The notes: generated by a model from the sequence alone, not told the origin. DNA of 43,357 nucleotides from Alphaproteobacteria bacterium (GCA_947475445.1 CANJLC010000015.1:1-43357); one strand, 5' to 3'. Shown: positions 24,845 through 33,961, counted from the stretch's first letter. Program-made: numbers and translations.

Positions 24845-24890
24845 CCGCCAATAAAAAAGCCCCCAACGTTGGGGGCTTTTTTATTGGCGG
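24845..24890 (-). terminator. Bidirectional terminator after tRNA-Ser
   Basis: AAGCCCCCAAC/GTTGGGGGCTT forms a perfect stem (core 24859-24876) with flanking A and T runs, so it can stop transcription from both sides. The palindrome continues outward through AATAAAA/TTTTATT to CCGCCA/TGGCGG, which is the tRNA 3' end on the right arm and its mirror on the left. This is the same design as at 313-360. Confidence 0.85.
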
Positions 24891-24974
24891 ACAGGGTGGG
24901 ATTCGAACCCACGGTACCCTTGCAGGTACGCCGCATTTCGAGTGCGGTACATTCAACCACTCTGCCACCTGTCC
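24885..24974 (-). tRNA. tRNA-Ser (anticodon CGA)
   Basis: The 90-nt class II tRNA has acceptor arms GGACAGG and CCTGTCC, discriminator G and encoded CCA. The D-arm begins TGGCAGAGTGGTTGAA, the anticodon stem-loop is CCGCA-CTCGAAA-TGCGG with anticodon CGA (reads UCG), a long variable arm (GTACCTGCAAGGGTAC) follows, and the T-arm is GTGGGTTCGAATCCCAC. The terminator starts inside its 3' end. Confidence 0.96.
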
Positions 24975-25026
24975 GCCGCCGGTGATAAGGGAGGCGGACA
25001 GGCTTGGCAAGATTTTTTGCAGCAAT

Positions 25027-27216
25027 TCAGCCGGCTTTTGTCACGTCAAAAACCATATTTTCAGGAGCCGGGCCGAAAGATGCCCACGGCACGACCTTGA
25101 CCTGGGAAACGCCGGGCTTGGACCAGTCACAGACCCCGCCAGCAAAAATCTTCTTCGCCCGCCCCATCTGCGCGGCGGTGAACGCGACCTTGTAGTCCGC
25201 TTCGCTCACCGGCTTGGTCTGACATTTGATGATGCTGTAGGCGATGGGAGAACCGGCGATAAAGCGGGGGTTGGTCCAGTTGGGGAAGAGCTTGTTGCAG
25301 GCCGTGCTGGGCTCATGGCCCACCACCTGCTTTTCGGCAACGAAGCTGCCCGCATCGCGCCAGCAGCCATCCACCAGGTTTTTGGGCCGGCCGGCTATCA
25401 CCTTGGCGCGCTGGCTCCTGGCCGAACCGTCCTTGTGCACGGATTCCGCCCAGCCACTGAACGCCGCAAAGGCTTTTTCGAATGGCACCGGCTTGCCGCG
25501 CCACATCACATGATTGTCGGCATTGCCGTTGGCCCGCGCCAGGCGGTCCCGCAGGGCATAATGGAACCACTGGTAATGATAGCCGGCTTCGTCGCGCATG
25601 ATGCCCGAAACATCGAACACCGGGATGGTGGAAAGGCCCGCCCCACCATCCAGGATCAGGCCCGCCTGATAGGCGCGCTTGAGCGCCTGGGTGTTGGCGG
25701 CGCTGCGCTGGGGCACATAACTGGCGTCCTGGTCATAGCCGCCCACCCCCTCATTAAGGTCGAGGAACTGGTCGACGCTGATGGTTTTGTCGTTGAGCGC
25801 CGCCAAGCCATATTGCACGCCGATATTGTCGAAGGTGCGATTGGCGAAACCGGACTTGGGATCGGTGCCATAAATGTTCTTGGAATCATCGAAGATGGTG
25901 GGGCGCAGTCCCTTCGGATTGGTTTTGGGATCGTAATAGAGATTTTTCGGCACTGAGTCGTTCCAGCGCGCGGGCAGATAGCCGGCGACGTCCTTGCGGC
26001 CGCCAACAGGATCGGTGCGGCCCGCCTGGTTGGCGGCGTCAATCCACGCCTGCTTGCCCTGGTAGCCAGACACCGCCACCTGCTGCGCCTCGGTGAATTT
26101 CCTGCCCGCCGGCGTCAGCATGAAATAATGCGTCAGCAGATGCCCATCCAGGCCCGAGAACGCGATCGTCACCGGATCGGGAAACGTGCAGGAGATCAGG
26201 ATGCCGTCAAACAGGCCGGGCAACTGGTCGCCCAGTTGCGCCGAGCTGTAGGAGCCGCCGGAGCAGCCGATGGCGAGATTGAGTTCAGGCACGCCCACCG
26301 TCTTGATGAAATGCTCGCGGCTCATCACCGCCGCTTCCCCGGCAAGAACCTGGTTGCAGCTTTGCGAGGGGTTCATCAGCGTATTGCCCATCAGGGCATA
26401 GCCCTGGCCCAGGCGCGCCGGCGAGAAGATCGAGGCGTCAAAGCCGTCCAGCACAATGCTGCCGCCCTTCATGCCCTGGAAGTACCAGCCGCCGGGGCAG
26501 CCCGTGCCGGTGATGGTGATCAGCCGCCTGTTCCAGCCCCTGGGCGGATTGCGCCAGGAGGAACCGGAATCGGATTTTGCGTCATACAGCACGGTGCTCT
26601 GGTAGATGCCGCGATCGACCGTGGAGGTTTCCAGCCGCACAATGAAGGGCATGGTGACGCCTGCGCTGGTAGTGGTCATGGCGACATCGGCGGGCGGTTT
26701 GGCGGGATCGGCGATCCGTTTCAGGTCCGTGGCGCCCTTGGCCAGATAGAGATAGGTGATCTTGGTCGGAGCCGAACAATTCTTGTCGGTCGGCGGATTG
26801 AAAACGCTTTTGTCCGCCAGCAGCCCCGGGGTCGCGCCGCTGAAGATCGGAAATTGTCCGGTGGTGCAGAAATAAGGCGTCTGCAGCGGTCCCGACACGA
26901 TGGGGCCGGTAATGGGATAATTCTTGATAGACAGGCTCTTGCCGCCCGCCGCAATCATGTTGACGCCCAGCTTCAGGCCTTTCACCAGACCGTCGCGGCT
27001 GTGCGGCGCAGAACTGGCCCCAAAAGCCTTGCTGACATCGGTGCCGTTCAGCGTCACGGGCGTGGCCGCGTCATCGGATTGGGTGATCCGCAACAGCACA
27101 TCGCCGCCGCTGACCCGGTCGGGCCGCGACGACAGCGCCTTGATGTCAAGAACGGCGGCGGACGCCGGTACGCAAAGAACTGCGGCAAGGATGATGGCGC
27201 ATTGCGCCCGGATCAT
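25027..27216 (-). CDS. DUF6351-family exported esterase-like protein
   Basis: The 729-residue protein has a signal peptide (MIRAQCAIILAAVLCVPASA) and a large alpha/beta-hydrolase-like body. A probable nucleophile elbow is GCSGGSYSS (about residues 314-322), preceded by GTGCPGGWYFQG (about 237-248). Cys-rich C-terminal motifs include LVDGCW, STACNKLF, IIKCQTKPV and GGVCDWSKPG. This fits DUF6351 proteins, which resemble tannase/feruloyl-esterase-type hydrolases; the substrate is unknown. It is the last gene of a probable operon behind the PQQ dehydrogenase (97-base gap). GGGAGG lies 14 bases before the ATG. A truncated paralogue is at 42455-43210. Confidence 0.82.
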   Translation of the reverse strand: MIRAQCAIILAAVLCVPASAAVLDIKALSSRPDRVSGGDVLLRITQSDDAATPVTLNGTDVSKAFGASSAPHSRDGLVKGLKLGVNMIAAGGKSLSIKNYPITGPIVSGPLQTPYFCTTGQFPIFSGATPGLLADKSVFNPPTDKNCSAPTKITYLYLAKGATDLKRIADPAKPPADVAMTTTSAGVTMPFIVRLETSTVDRGIYQSTVLYDAKSDSGSSWRNPPRGWNRRLITITGTGCPGGWYFQGMKGGSIVLDGFDASIFSPARLGQGYALMGNTLMNPSQSCNQVLAGEAAVMSREHFIKTVGVPELNLAIGCSGGSYSSAQLGDQLPGLFDGILISCTFPDPVTIAFSGLDGHLLTHYFMLTPAGRKFTEAQQVAVSGYQGKQAWIDAANQAGRTDPVGGRKDVAGYLPARWNDSVPKNLYYDPKTNPKGLRPTIFDDSKNIYGTDPKSGFANRTFDNIGVQYGLAALNDKTISVDQFLDLNEGVGGYDQDASYVPQRSAANTQALKRAYQAGLILDGGAGLSTIPVFDVSGIMRDEAGYHYQWFHYALRDRLARANGNADNHVMWRGKPVPFEKAFAAFSGWAESVHKDGSARSQRAKVIAGRPKNLVDGCWRDAGSFVAEKQVVGHEPSTACNKLFPNWTNPRFIAGSPIAYSIIKCQTKPVSEADYKVAFTAAQMGRAKKIFAGGVCDWSKPGVSQVKVVPWASFGPAPENMVFDVTKAG

Positions 27217-27312
27217 GAATTTTATGTTTTCCTCCCAATTTTGTTCTGTTGAAGCGCAAAAGGCCCCGGCGCTAAAACGCCAAAGTCTTTCACGAAGTCA
27301 TTTTCGCCAGTT

Positions 27313-29538
27313 TCAATCCGGCAGGCCAAATACCATCAGCGCATTGCCGTGCGACGGACGGCGTACTTCCTCGCTGAGCATGAAGGTGGGCTTTTCCTCG
27401 GGGCTGCCGCCGCCAAGGCCCGTGGTCACGGCAACATACTGCTTGCCGTCCACGCTGAAGGTGATCGGATGGCCTTGCACCGTGGTGCCCAGCTTTGTCG
27501 TCCACAGCGTCTTGCCGCTCTTGACATCAACGGCGCGGAACACGCGGGCGAAGTCGCCGACAAAGGCGACATTGCCCGCCGTCGAAAGAACGCCGGTGAG
27601 GAAGGGCGAACGCTGCTGGAAGCTCCATAGCGGCTTCATGGTGTTGGTCTCATAGGCCGAGACGCGTCCCAGGTTTCCGCTGCTGCCCGGCATTTCGTAG
27701 AACATCTGCGAACCAGACCCCAGCATCATCACGCAGGTCTGGCTCAGCGGCAGGATCATGGTGTCCGACGGCTGGTGATAGCTCGCCGCCGGCCAGTCCT
27801 TGCCGCCTTCCGGGCCCGGGCAGGACGGCAGCCACTGCTCCATCTTCTGATCCAGCATGTCCTTGCGGTAATTGACCCGCCCGGTCTTGGGATCGATCTT
27901 GGTATAGACGTTCTGGAAAACCGTCTGGCGCGAATCCAGATACTTGCCCGTCTCCCGGTCCAGCTTCCACAGGATGCCCGCCTTGCCGGTGGTCATCACG
28001 GTTTTCTGGCTGCCATGATCAATCAGGATGCGCTCAAACACTTCGTCCAGGTCAAAGCTCTCGCCCGGCGCATGATTGAAATACCATTTCAGCTTGCCGG
28101 TATCCGGATCCAGCGCCAGCGTGGAGTTGGCATAGAGTGTGTCGCCATCGCCGCTGCCACGCAGGTCGCGGCGCCACGGCTTGGCCTGGGCCGTGCCCCA
28201 AAAGGTGGTGTTCAGCACCGGATCATAGGTGCCTGCGATCCATGTCTCGGTGCCGGCACGCTTTTCATTGGGCAGATTGTTCCAGGTGTCGCCACCGGGC
28301 GTGCCTGCGTCCGCCACGGTCACGAACTTCCACACCCGCGCGCCGGTGTTGGCGTCATAGGCGCTGATGTAGCAATGGTTTTTCTGCGGAATGCGTCCGC
28401 AGCCCACCAGACCGACAATCGCCTTGCCGTGAATGATGATCACCCCGCCGGTGTTGCCGCCGATGCCGTCCTTTTCCGGTTCGGCGATCATGGTCTGCCA
28501 CACGGTCTTGCCGGTCTTGGCGTCCAGGCCATACAGCTTGGCGTCCGGCGTGGGCACGATCACCTTGTCATTGTAAAGGCCGATGCTGCGGGTGGGGTCG
28601 CTGGCGCCGCCGGGCTCATCATTGCGCGGCAGCGGGCCCAGGCGATTTTCCCACAGCAGCTCGCCGCTCTTGGCATCGAGCGCCTGCACCGTATTGCCGG
28701 CGGAGACGATGTAGAGAATGCCGTCATGAACAACTGGGGTGGTTTCCTGGCTGGCGCCGTCATTGAGCGTCCACAGCCATTTGAGCTGCAGGTTTTTGAC
28801 ATTGTCCGGCGTGATCTGGTTCAGCTTGCTGAAGCTCCAGCCGGCATAACCGCCGCGATACATCAGCCAGTCATTGTCGGATGGATGTGTCAGCACATCA
28901 TCGGTGACGGGGCTGAAATTCTTGATGCTGCCGGGCACCAGCAGGCCCAGGGCGCGATTGACGGTGAAGCGTCCACCCGCGCCGTCGGCACGGGACGCCA
29001 GGGCGGGAGCCGCCGGGGCCGCACCGGCGGCAGGACGGGCCGCAGGCGCCGCGGCGACGGGCGCAGCCGCTTGCGCGACCTTCTTGACGCCATTGGCGAC
29101 ATCGGGCGGCACCGTGCCGCTGGCGATGGCGCTGATCTTGACCGCCGTGGTGGGCGTCAGCGCGGCAGTGCCGGCTTTCGCCCCATTGGCATGCAGCAGG
29201 AAGGCGGCGAGGTTGGTGTAGGTCGGCACATCAAGGCTGCCGCCCGCGCCATAGGGCATGTCGGTATGAATCTTGTCGAACAGATCCTTGGTGGATTTGC
29301 TGGCCCAGGAAACCATGAAGGCCTGGCCCGCGATGGGCAGCGCCTCGCCCGAACCAGACAAATTGTCCGTGTGGCAGGCCTGGCAATTTTCGACATAAGC
29401 GTTGCGGCCGGCGTCAACCTGGGCCTGCGTGAACGGCCCGGCAGCATTCTGCGCCACGCTGCTGGCGGCCCATAATGCGATGGTGGCGCAGGTGGCGAAC
29501 GCCGCAGCGGCTACAGCCTTGTTCCTTGAGAGCGTCAT
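27313..29538 (-). CDS. PQQ-dependent dehydrogenase with N-terminal cytochrome c domain
   Basis: The 741-residue protein has a signal peptide (about 1-30), a cytochrome c domain with haem motif CQACH (C52, C55, H56), a Pro/Ala-rich linker (about 140-185), and an eight-bladed PQQ propeller. Propeller blades show W-repeats such as WLMYRGGYAGWSFSKLNQI, AKLYGLDAKTGKTVW and TLALDPDTGKLKWYFNHAPGE. Such quinohaemoproteins oxidise alcohols in the periplasm and pass electrons to cytochromes. The fused haem precedes rather than follows the propeller, unlike classical type II alcohol dehydrogenases. The start at 29538 has GGGAG upstream and begins the signal peptide. It is the middle gene of the CHRD-PQQ-DUF6351 set. 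Confidence 0.9.
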   Translation of the reverse strand: MTLSRNKAVAAAAFATCATIALWAASSVAQNAAGPFTQAQVDAGRNAYVENCQACHTDNLSGSGEALPIAGQAFMVSWASKSTKDLFDKIHTDMPYGAGGSLDVPTYTNLAAFLLHANGAKAGTAALTPTTAVKISAIASGTVPPDVANGVKKVAQAAAPVAAAPAARPAAGAAPAAPALASRADGAGGRFTVNRALGLLVPGSIKNFSPVTDDVLTHPSDNDWLMYRGGYAGWSFSKLNQITPDNVKNLQLKWLWTLNDGASQETTPVVHDGILYIVSAGNTVQALDAKSGELLWENRLGPLPRNDEPGGASDPTRSIGLYNDKVIVPTPDAKLYGLDAKTGKTVWQTMIAEPEKDGIGGNTGGVIIIHGKAIVGLVGCGRIPQKNHCYISAYDANTGARVWKFVTVADAGTPGGDTWNNLPNEKRAGTETWIAGTYDPVLNTTFWGTAQAKPWRRDLRGSGDGDTLYANSTLALDPDTGKLKWYFNHAPGESFDLDEVFERILIDHGSQKTVMTTGKAGILWKLDRETGKYLDSRQTVFQNVYTKIDPKTGRVNYRKDMLDQKMEQWLPSCPGPEGGKDWPAASYHQPSDTMILPLSQTCVMMLGSGSQMFYEMPGSSGNLGRVSAYETNTMKPLWSFQQRSPFLTGVLSTAGNVAFVGDFARVFRAVDVKSGKTLWTTKLGTTVQGHPITFSVDGKQYVAVTTGLGGGSPEEKPTFMLSEEVRRPSHGNALMVFGLPD

Positions 29539-29557
29539 GTTTTTCTCCCGTGATTTC

Positions 29558-30112
29558 TTATGAATTCCTGTCGGTGGCCAATTCATGCGTGCTGCCATGC
29601 TCGACGCTGAGCGGCATGTCATATTGCGGCAGGAACCAGTGACCCATCTGCGGCACGTCCTGGCCCACTTCTTCATGGGCAATCATGATCCAGCCCCACA
29701 GATTGCCGGCAGGCGCGGGCGCCTTTTCGCTGTTGATCTGGATATAGAGCCGCCCGGCAGGAAGCGCCGCCAGTTCCTTGGCATTCAGCATGACATCGCC
29801 GGTCAGCGTGCCGCTGGCCGCCTTGGTCACGGCCAGCTCGGTGCCGCAGGTGCCCGCGACGCCGATGCCCACACCGACGCATAGATGCGCATCGGTTGCC
29901 GCTGAAGCCAGGCCGTCAAAATTGATGTTGAGCGTGAGCTTCCGGCCATCCAGGGTGATGGTGCCCGCGCCGCGCCCCACGGCCAGCAGCTTGGTGGCGT
30001 TGGTGCGGGCCACGGGACCAAGATTGACCTGGTAGGCTTCGGGCGCCGCGCTTGCCGCGCCGCTGGCGAGCATTGCGATAGCAGCAATCGCGCTGATGCG
30101 AAGATACGACAT
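29558..30112 (-). CDS. Exported CHRD-domain protein
   Basis: The 184-residue protein has a signal peptide (MSYLRISAIAAIAMLASGAASA). A CHRD domain follows: a beta-rich fold with YQVNLGP, GAGTITLDGRKLTLNINFDGL, AHLCVG and the GRLYIQINSE strand. CHRD domains occur in chordin and in bacterial secreted proteins and are thought to bind partners rather than catalyse. The start at 30112 has GGGGAG upstream. Only 19 bases separate its stop from the PQQ-dehydrogenase start, so they are cotranscribed. It could be an accessory or docking protein for the dehydrogenase. Confidence 0.85.
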   Translation of the reverse strand: MSYLRISAIAAIAMLASGAASAAPEAYQVNLGPVARTNATKLLAVGRGAGTITLDGRKLTLNINFDGLASAATDAHLCVGVGIGVAGTCGTELAVTKAASGTLTGDVMLNAKELAALPAGRLYIQINSEKAPAPAGNLWGWIMIAHEEVGQDVPQMGHWFLPQYDMPLSVEHGSTHELATDRNS

Positions 30113-30319
30113 GGAATGAATCTCCCCTGGTCCTTTGTTTGGGGGCGACATGCATGACGGCAGGACGCAGCCCATCCGGGCAGCGCGGCACACCGATCTA
30201 TGGCTGAATCATCCCCGTTCTGCCGGAAACATTAGCAGAGTCGCAGTAGGCCCGGAAGTTGGCTCCGGGGCCTGGCAATGGGCCTTTATTGTATCAAGAT
30301 ATCGCGCTTTTCGCCCGTT

Positions 30320-31132
30320 TCAGGCCTCGCCGCGCAGCCATTCCAGCCGGGCCCGCCCTCCCGGCAGGCGCGGCGCAATCCTGTCCAGAATTTCATGCAT
30401 CGCCGCATCGAAGCCATAGGGCGGGTTGAGCACCAGCAGCCCGGCGCTGGCAAGCTTGCCCTGCGGCGCATCAATGGTGACCTCGATGTTGAGAACCTTG
30501 CCCGCGCCACTGGTCAGCACTTCGCCGCAAAAAGCGCGCGCCGCCGCGGCTGATTTGACCGGGTACCAGATCAGGTAAATGCCGGTGGCGAAGCGGCGCA
30601 CCGCGCCGCGTACCGTCTCGCCAGCGGTCTCAAATTCATCCGGCGCTTCAAAGGGCGGGTCTATCAAGACCAGCCCGCGCCGCTCCGGCGGCGGCAATTG
30701 GGCGATCAGCCGGGCGTAACCATCGCCTTCTTCGGCGCGCGCCTTGCGGAAGGGCGACAATATTTCCTTCAGCAGCGCTGCCTCTTCGGGATGTTTCTCG
30801 ATGGCGGTCAGCCGGTCCTGCGGCCGCAGCATCTTGGCCGCGATCAGGGGTGATCCTGGATATGTCCCGGGGCCGCTTTCCTCCACCATGGAAAGATAAC
30901 GCTCCAGCACTTCGGGACCTTTGAGGCCGTGTAATTTCCCGATGCCGTTTTCCGCTTCGCCGGTCCTCTGTGCCTCGTCAGACGACAGGTCATAAAGCCC
31001 CCTGCCCGCATGGCTGTCGATCACCGCGAACGGCGTATCCTTTTTTTGCAGGTGCAGGAGAATCTGGACCAGCGCAACATGCTTGACGACATCCGCGAAA
31101 TTTCCGGCATGGTACGCGTGGCGATAATTCAT
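30320..31132 (-). CDS. rlmJ: 23S rRNA (adenine2030-N6)-methyltransferase
   Basis: The 270-residue enzyme methylates A2030 of 23S rRNA using SAM. It opens with the family signature MNYRHAYHAGNFADVVKHVAL, has the motif VIDSHAGRGLYDL (SAM binding, about 38-50) and the catalytic LIDPPFE motif near residue 156-162. It has a C-terminal helix-strand region ending RARLEWLRGEA. AAGGATG precedes the ATG. It is cytoplasmic and shares no operon with its neighbours. Confidence 0.95.
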   Translation of the reverse strand: MNYRHAYHAGNFADVVKHVALVQILLHLQKKDTPFAVIDSHAGRGLYDLSSDEAQRTGEAENGIGKLHGLKGPEVLERYLSMVEESGPGTYPGSPLIAAKMLRPQDRLTAIEKHPEEAALLKEILSPFRKARAEEGDGYARLIAQLPPPERRGLVLIDPPFEAPDEFETAGETVRGAVRRFATGIYLIWYPVKSAAAARAFCGEVLTSGAGKVLNIEVTIDAPQGKLASAGLLVLNPPYGFDAAMHEILDRIAPRLPGGRARLEWLRGEA

Positions 31133-31182
31133 CCTTGCAACTCAGGCCGGCCGATGCGGAGGGCGGAGGGGGAACAAAAACG

Positions 31183-32340
31183 TCACGCAGACTTCTCGTA
31201 ATCCCGATGCACGTCATGGGCGATGATGCCGACGCCCTGGGGCGGGATCGTCAGCCAGTCCTTGCGCGCCAGGGTGCGGCGCGTGTCTTCCAGCCCGCTC
31301 TGCCAATGCTCATGCATGGAATCGGCGGAAAATTCATAATCGCGCGCATTGCTCTCATAGATTTTGCGCTGGTAGATCATCTGCAGGATGGTCGCCTGGG
31401 GCAGGTCAGCCAGCTTGTCGCGCATCTCGCGCTGCTCGTCGGAAAGATCGCCATCCGGCACTTTTACCAGCGCCTCATAGGCGCGTTGCTTCCAGCGCTG
31501 CAGCCGCGCGAACATGTCGGTGACCTGACGGGTGCGCGAGGAATAGACAATGTCCTTCTCGCGGCCCATCACGTCTTGAATTGTGCGCGGCAGCGGCCCG
31601 CGGGCGCTGAACAGATCGACCTGGAACACCAGCGAATTGAGATTGTCGTCCTGCGCCAGCAAATGCTGCAGCGGCGTATTAGACACCACACCGCCATCCC
31701 AGAAATAATCTGTGCCGATCTTGACCATGGGAAGTCCCGGCGGCAGCGCCGCCGATGCCATCACATGTTCGGGAATGATGGTGTCGTGCCGGTTGTCGAA
31801 GTACACAAAATTGCCTGACTGCACATTCACCGCCCCAACCGAAAACCGCACGGCCTTGGTATTGAGGTAGTCGAAATCAATCACCTCGGTCAGGGTCTGG
31901 CGCAGCGGCGCGGTGTCGTAATAGCTGGTGGCGTCCTTGGCGCCGGCGGGCAGCAGCCATGGGCTGATCTTGTGCGGCTCGAAGAAACCAGGCTGGCCCT
32001 GGAACAGGGTGGTCATCGCGCTATAGGCATTGCGCCACTGCTTGAAGATATCGCCGTCCGGCGTTTGGACGAGAAGCGCGCGGTCGGTGATGCGGCGCCA
32101 GAATTCGCTGAGGGCTTCCAGCCGCTCCTCGACCTTGTTGCCGGCGATGATGGCGGCGTTTATGCCGCCGATCGAGACGCCGGAAATCCAGTCCGGCTCC
32201 AGCCCCGCCTCATTCAGCGCCTGGTAGACGCCCGCCTGGTAGGCGCCCAGCGCGCCGCCGCCCTGCAGCACCAGGGCGATGCGGTCGCAGCGGTCGGGGC
32301 GGCGCAGCTTGCGGCTGGCCGGGAAGGCTTTAGTGTCCAT
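31183..32340 (-). CDS. Patatin-like phospholipase with C-terminal DUF3734
   Basis: The 385-residue protein has the patatin oxyanion loop GGGALG (27-32), nucleophile S56 in GVSIGG and catalytic D215 in DGGVVSNTP, giving the Ser-Asp dyad. The C-terminal third (about 280-385, with SRTRQVTDMFARL and DYEFSADSMHEHW) matches DUF3734, often fused to patatin in proteobacteria. It hydrolyses lipid acyl esters, or possibly polyhydroxybutyrate. It is divergent from bdhA with a 118-base gap, so shared control and a role in PHB mobilisation are possible inferences. Confidence 0.92.
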   Translation of the reverse strand: MDTKAFPASRKLRRPDRCDRIALVLQGGGALGAYQAGVYQALNEAGLEPDWISGVSIGGINAAIIAGNKVEERLEALSEFWRRITDRALLVQTPDGDIFKQWRNAYSAMTTLFQGQPGFFEPHKISPWLLPAGAKDATSYYDTAPLRQTLTEVIDFDYLNTKAVRFSVGAVNVQSGNFVYFDNRHDTIIPEHVMASAALPPGLPMVKIGTDYFWDGGVVSNTPLQHLLAQDDNLNSLVFQVDLFSARGPLPRTIQDVMGREKDIVYSSRTRQVTDMFARLQRWKQRAYEALVKVPDGDLSDEQREMRDKLADLPQATILQMIYQRKIYESNARDYEFSADSMHEHWQSGLEDTRRTLARKDWLTIPPQGVGIIAHDVHRDYEKSA

Positions 32341-32458
32341 GGGCTCAAATCATAGCGGGATTCGCCGAATTTTGTCCGAATTTTTTGCGCTGCGGCCTTA
32401 ACACGCGCGGGCAAGGAAGCTGTCCTGTGCCATGCTGGCGGCAAAATTGGAGGCCCCC

Positions 32459-33241
32459 ATGCACCAAGGCAAAGTCGCCCTCGTCACCGGCTCGACCTCG
32501 GGCATCGGCCTGGCCATCGCCCGCACCTTTGCGCAGAACGGCGCCAACGTCGTGATCAACGGCTTTGGCGACAAGGACGCCATCGAGCAGGAGCGCAGCG
32601 GCATCGAAAAGGATTTCGGGGTCAAGGCGATCTATTCGGGCGCCGACATGAGCAAGGGCGACCAGATCGCCGCCATGGTTGCCGATGCCGGCAAGGCGCT
32701 GGGCAGCGTGGACATACTGGTCAACAATGCCGGCATCCAGTTCGTTTCGCCGGTGGAGGATTTCCCCGTCGAGAAATGGGACCAGATCATCGCCATCAAC
32801 CTCTCTGCCGCCTTCCATGCATCACGCGCCGCCGTGCCCGGCATGAAGGCGAAGAAGTGGGGCCGCATCATCAACACGGCCAGCGCCCATGCCCTGGTCG
32901 CCTCACCCTTCAAGTCGGCCTATGTCTCCGCCAAGCATGGCGTGGCGGGACTGACCAAGACCGTGGCGCTGGAAACCGCCGCCCACGGCATCACAGTCAA
33001 CGCCATCTGCCCCGGTTATGTCTGGACCCCGCTGGTCGAAAAACAAATTCCCGACACCATGGCGGCGCGCAACCTGACGCGCGAACAGGTGATCAAGGAC
33101 GTGTTGCTGGCAGCCCAGCCGACCAAGGAATTCGTCACCGTGGAAGAGATTTCGGGCCTTGCACTCTATCTGACCTCAGACTTGGCCCGCTCCATCACCG
33201 GCGCGATTCTGAGCATTGATGGCGGCTGGACGGCGGCTTGA
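32459..33241 (+). CDS. bdhA: D-3-hydroxybutyrate dehydrogenase
   Basis: The 260-residue short-chain dehydrogenase oxidises 3-hydroxybutyrate to acetoacetate with NAD+. The cofactor motif is GSTSGIG (11-17), NNAG is at 89-92, and the catalytic residues are S142, Y155 and K159. The segments GYVWTPLVEKQIP and the C-terminal ILSIDGGWTAA are typical of BdhA rather than generic reductases. GGAGG lies at ideal spacing before ATG 32459, which is preferred over ATG 32432. A short terminator follows at 33381. Confidence 0.93.
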   Translation: MHQGKVALVTGSTSGIGLAIARTFAQNGANVVINGFGDKDAIEQERSGIEKDFGVKAIYSGADMSKGDQIAAMVADAGKALGSVDILVNNAGIQFVSPVEDFPVEKWDQIIAINLSAAFHASRAAVPGMKAKKWGRIINTASAHALVASPFKSAYVSAKHGVAGLTKTVALETAAHGITVNAICPGYVWTPLVEKQIPDTMAARNLTREQVIKDVLLAAQPTKEFVTVEEISGLALYLTSDLARSITGAILSIDGGWTAA

Positions 33242-33251
33242 TGCCGCGGCC

Positions 33252-33332
33252 CTTCGCCCAAGCTCAGGGCGTTCGCCTTTTCTCGCATGTCCGCTGGACA
33301 TGCTCGCGCGCTTCGCGCGCCAGAGGCTCACG
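33252..33332 (+). repeat. Dispersed palindromic repeat copy
   Basis: It begins CTTCGCCCAAGCTCAGGGCG, then TTCGCC, the perfect hairpin GCATGTCC-gct-GGACATGC (33285-33303) and GCGCGCTTCGCGCGCC. It shares order and sequence with 19870, 42388 and inverted copies. Confidence 0.7.
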
Positions 33333-33380
33333 GACAGCGGCGTAATTGCCGCATCCATCGCCTACATTGCGAGGTGTATT

Positions 33381-33405
33381 TGGCCCTTGTTTTACGGGCC
33401 TTTTC
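33381..33405 (+). terminator. Terminator after bdhA
   Basis: GGCCC (33382-33386) and GGGCC (33396-33400) pair around a 9-base loop and are followed by TTTTCT. The stem is short, so it is a moderate candidate. Confidence 0.5.
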
Positions 33406-33521
33406 TGTAGCGCCGGTACACTTCGCGACAATCAAATCATTTCCGCCTCAAAGCATTCAGCCAGGGTTCACGGCGGAATCCCTACCTTGTGCGTTATCGA
33501 CACTGCAGAAAAGGAAACACC

Positions 33522-33896
33522 ATGAAACGCACACTCACTATTGCTCTTGCTCTCTCGCTTCTGGCGGGCACGGGCAGCGCCTTCGCCCAGGGCACCTACA
33601 ATCAAAGCCGCAACAATCACGACAACGGCTTCAATGCCGATACGCAGCGCAATGACGATCATCGCGGCAACAACAACGCCAATAACAACAACCGGAACAA
33701 CAATCGGCATGCCAATTGGCGCCAGGGCGGTCATATCGACCGCAGCGACTGGGGCCGTGGCCACCGTGTGGATTATCGCGCCCGTCATTTGCGCACCCCG
33801 CCGCGCGGTTATGAATGGCGCGAAGTGGACGGCAATTATGTCCTTGCCGCCGCCGTTACGGGCCCGATCGCCTCGATCATCCTCGCCAACCACTAG
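33522..33896 (+). CDS. RcnB-family exported protein
   Basis: The 124-residue protein has a signal peptide (MKRTLTIALALSLLAGTGSAFAQ). It then has an Asn/His/Arg-rich low-complexity linker (about 30-75; NNNANNNNRNNN) and the RcnB C-terminal module RARHLRTPPRGYEWREVDGNYVLAAAVTGPIASII. RcnB proteins are periplasmic and in E. coli affect Ni/Co efflux. AAGGAAA precedes the ATG. It is followed by a strong terminator and appears monocistronic. Confidence 0.88.
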   Translation: MKRTLTIALALSLLAGTGSAFAQGTYNQSRNNHDNGFNADTQRNDDHRGNNNANNNNRNNNRHANWRQGGHIDRSDWGRGHRVDYRARHLRTPPRGYEWREVDGNYVLAAAVTGPIASIILANH

Positions 33897-33911
33897 CGGA
33901 CCCCACAAACC

Positions 33912-33945
33912 AAAACGGCGCTCCTTGCGGGGCGCCGTTTTTTTT
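33912..33945 (+). terminator. Rho-independent terminator after the RcnB-like gene
   Basis: AACGGCGC pairs with GCGCCGTT and is followed by a run of eight T. With A-rich 5' flank it could also stop the convergent gene. Confidence 0.85.
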
Positions 33946-33961
33946 GCAGGCCTGAAGAAAC

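Noticed and set aside
27775-29475. Long plus-strand open frame opposite the PQQ dehydrogenase
   Set aside because: Antisense to a gene with haem and propeller motifs; composition is typical of a shadow frame.
33640-33720. Asn-codon-rich stretch in the RcnB-like gene as a tandem repeat array or CRISPR
   Set aside because: It is coding low-complexity sequence (AAC/AAT runs) in frame between signal peptide and RcnB domain, with no regular repeat-spacer unit.
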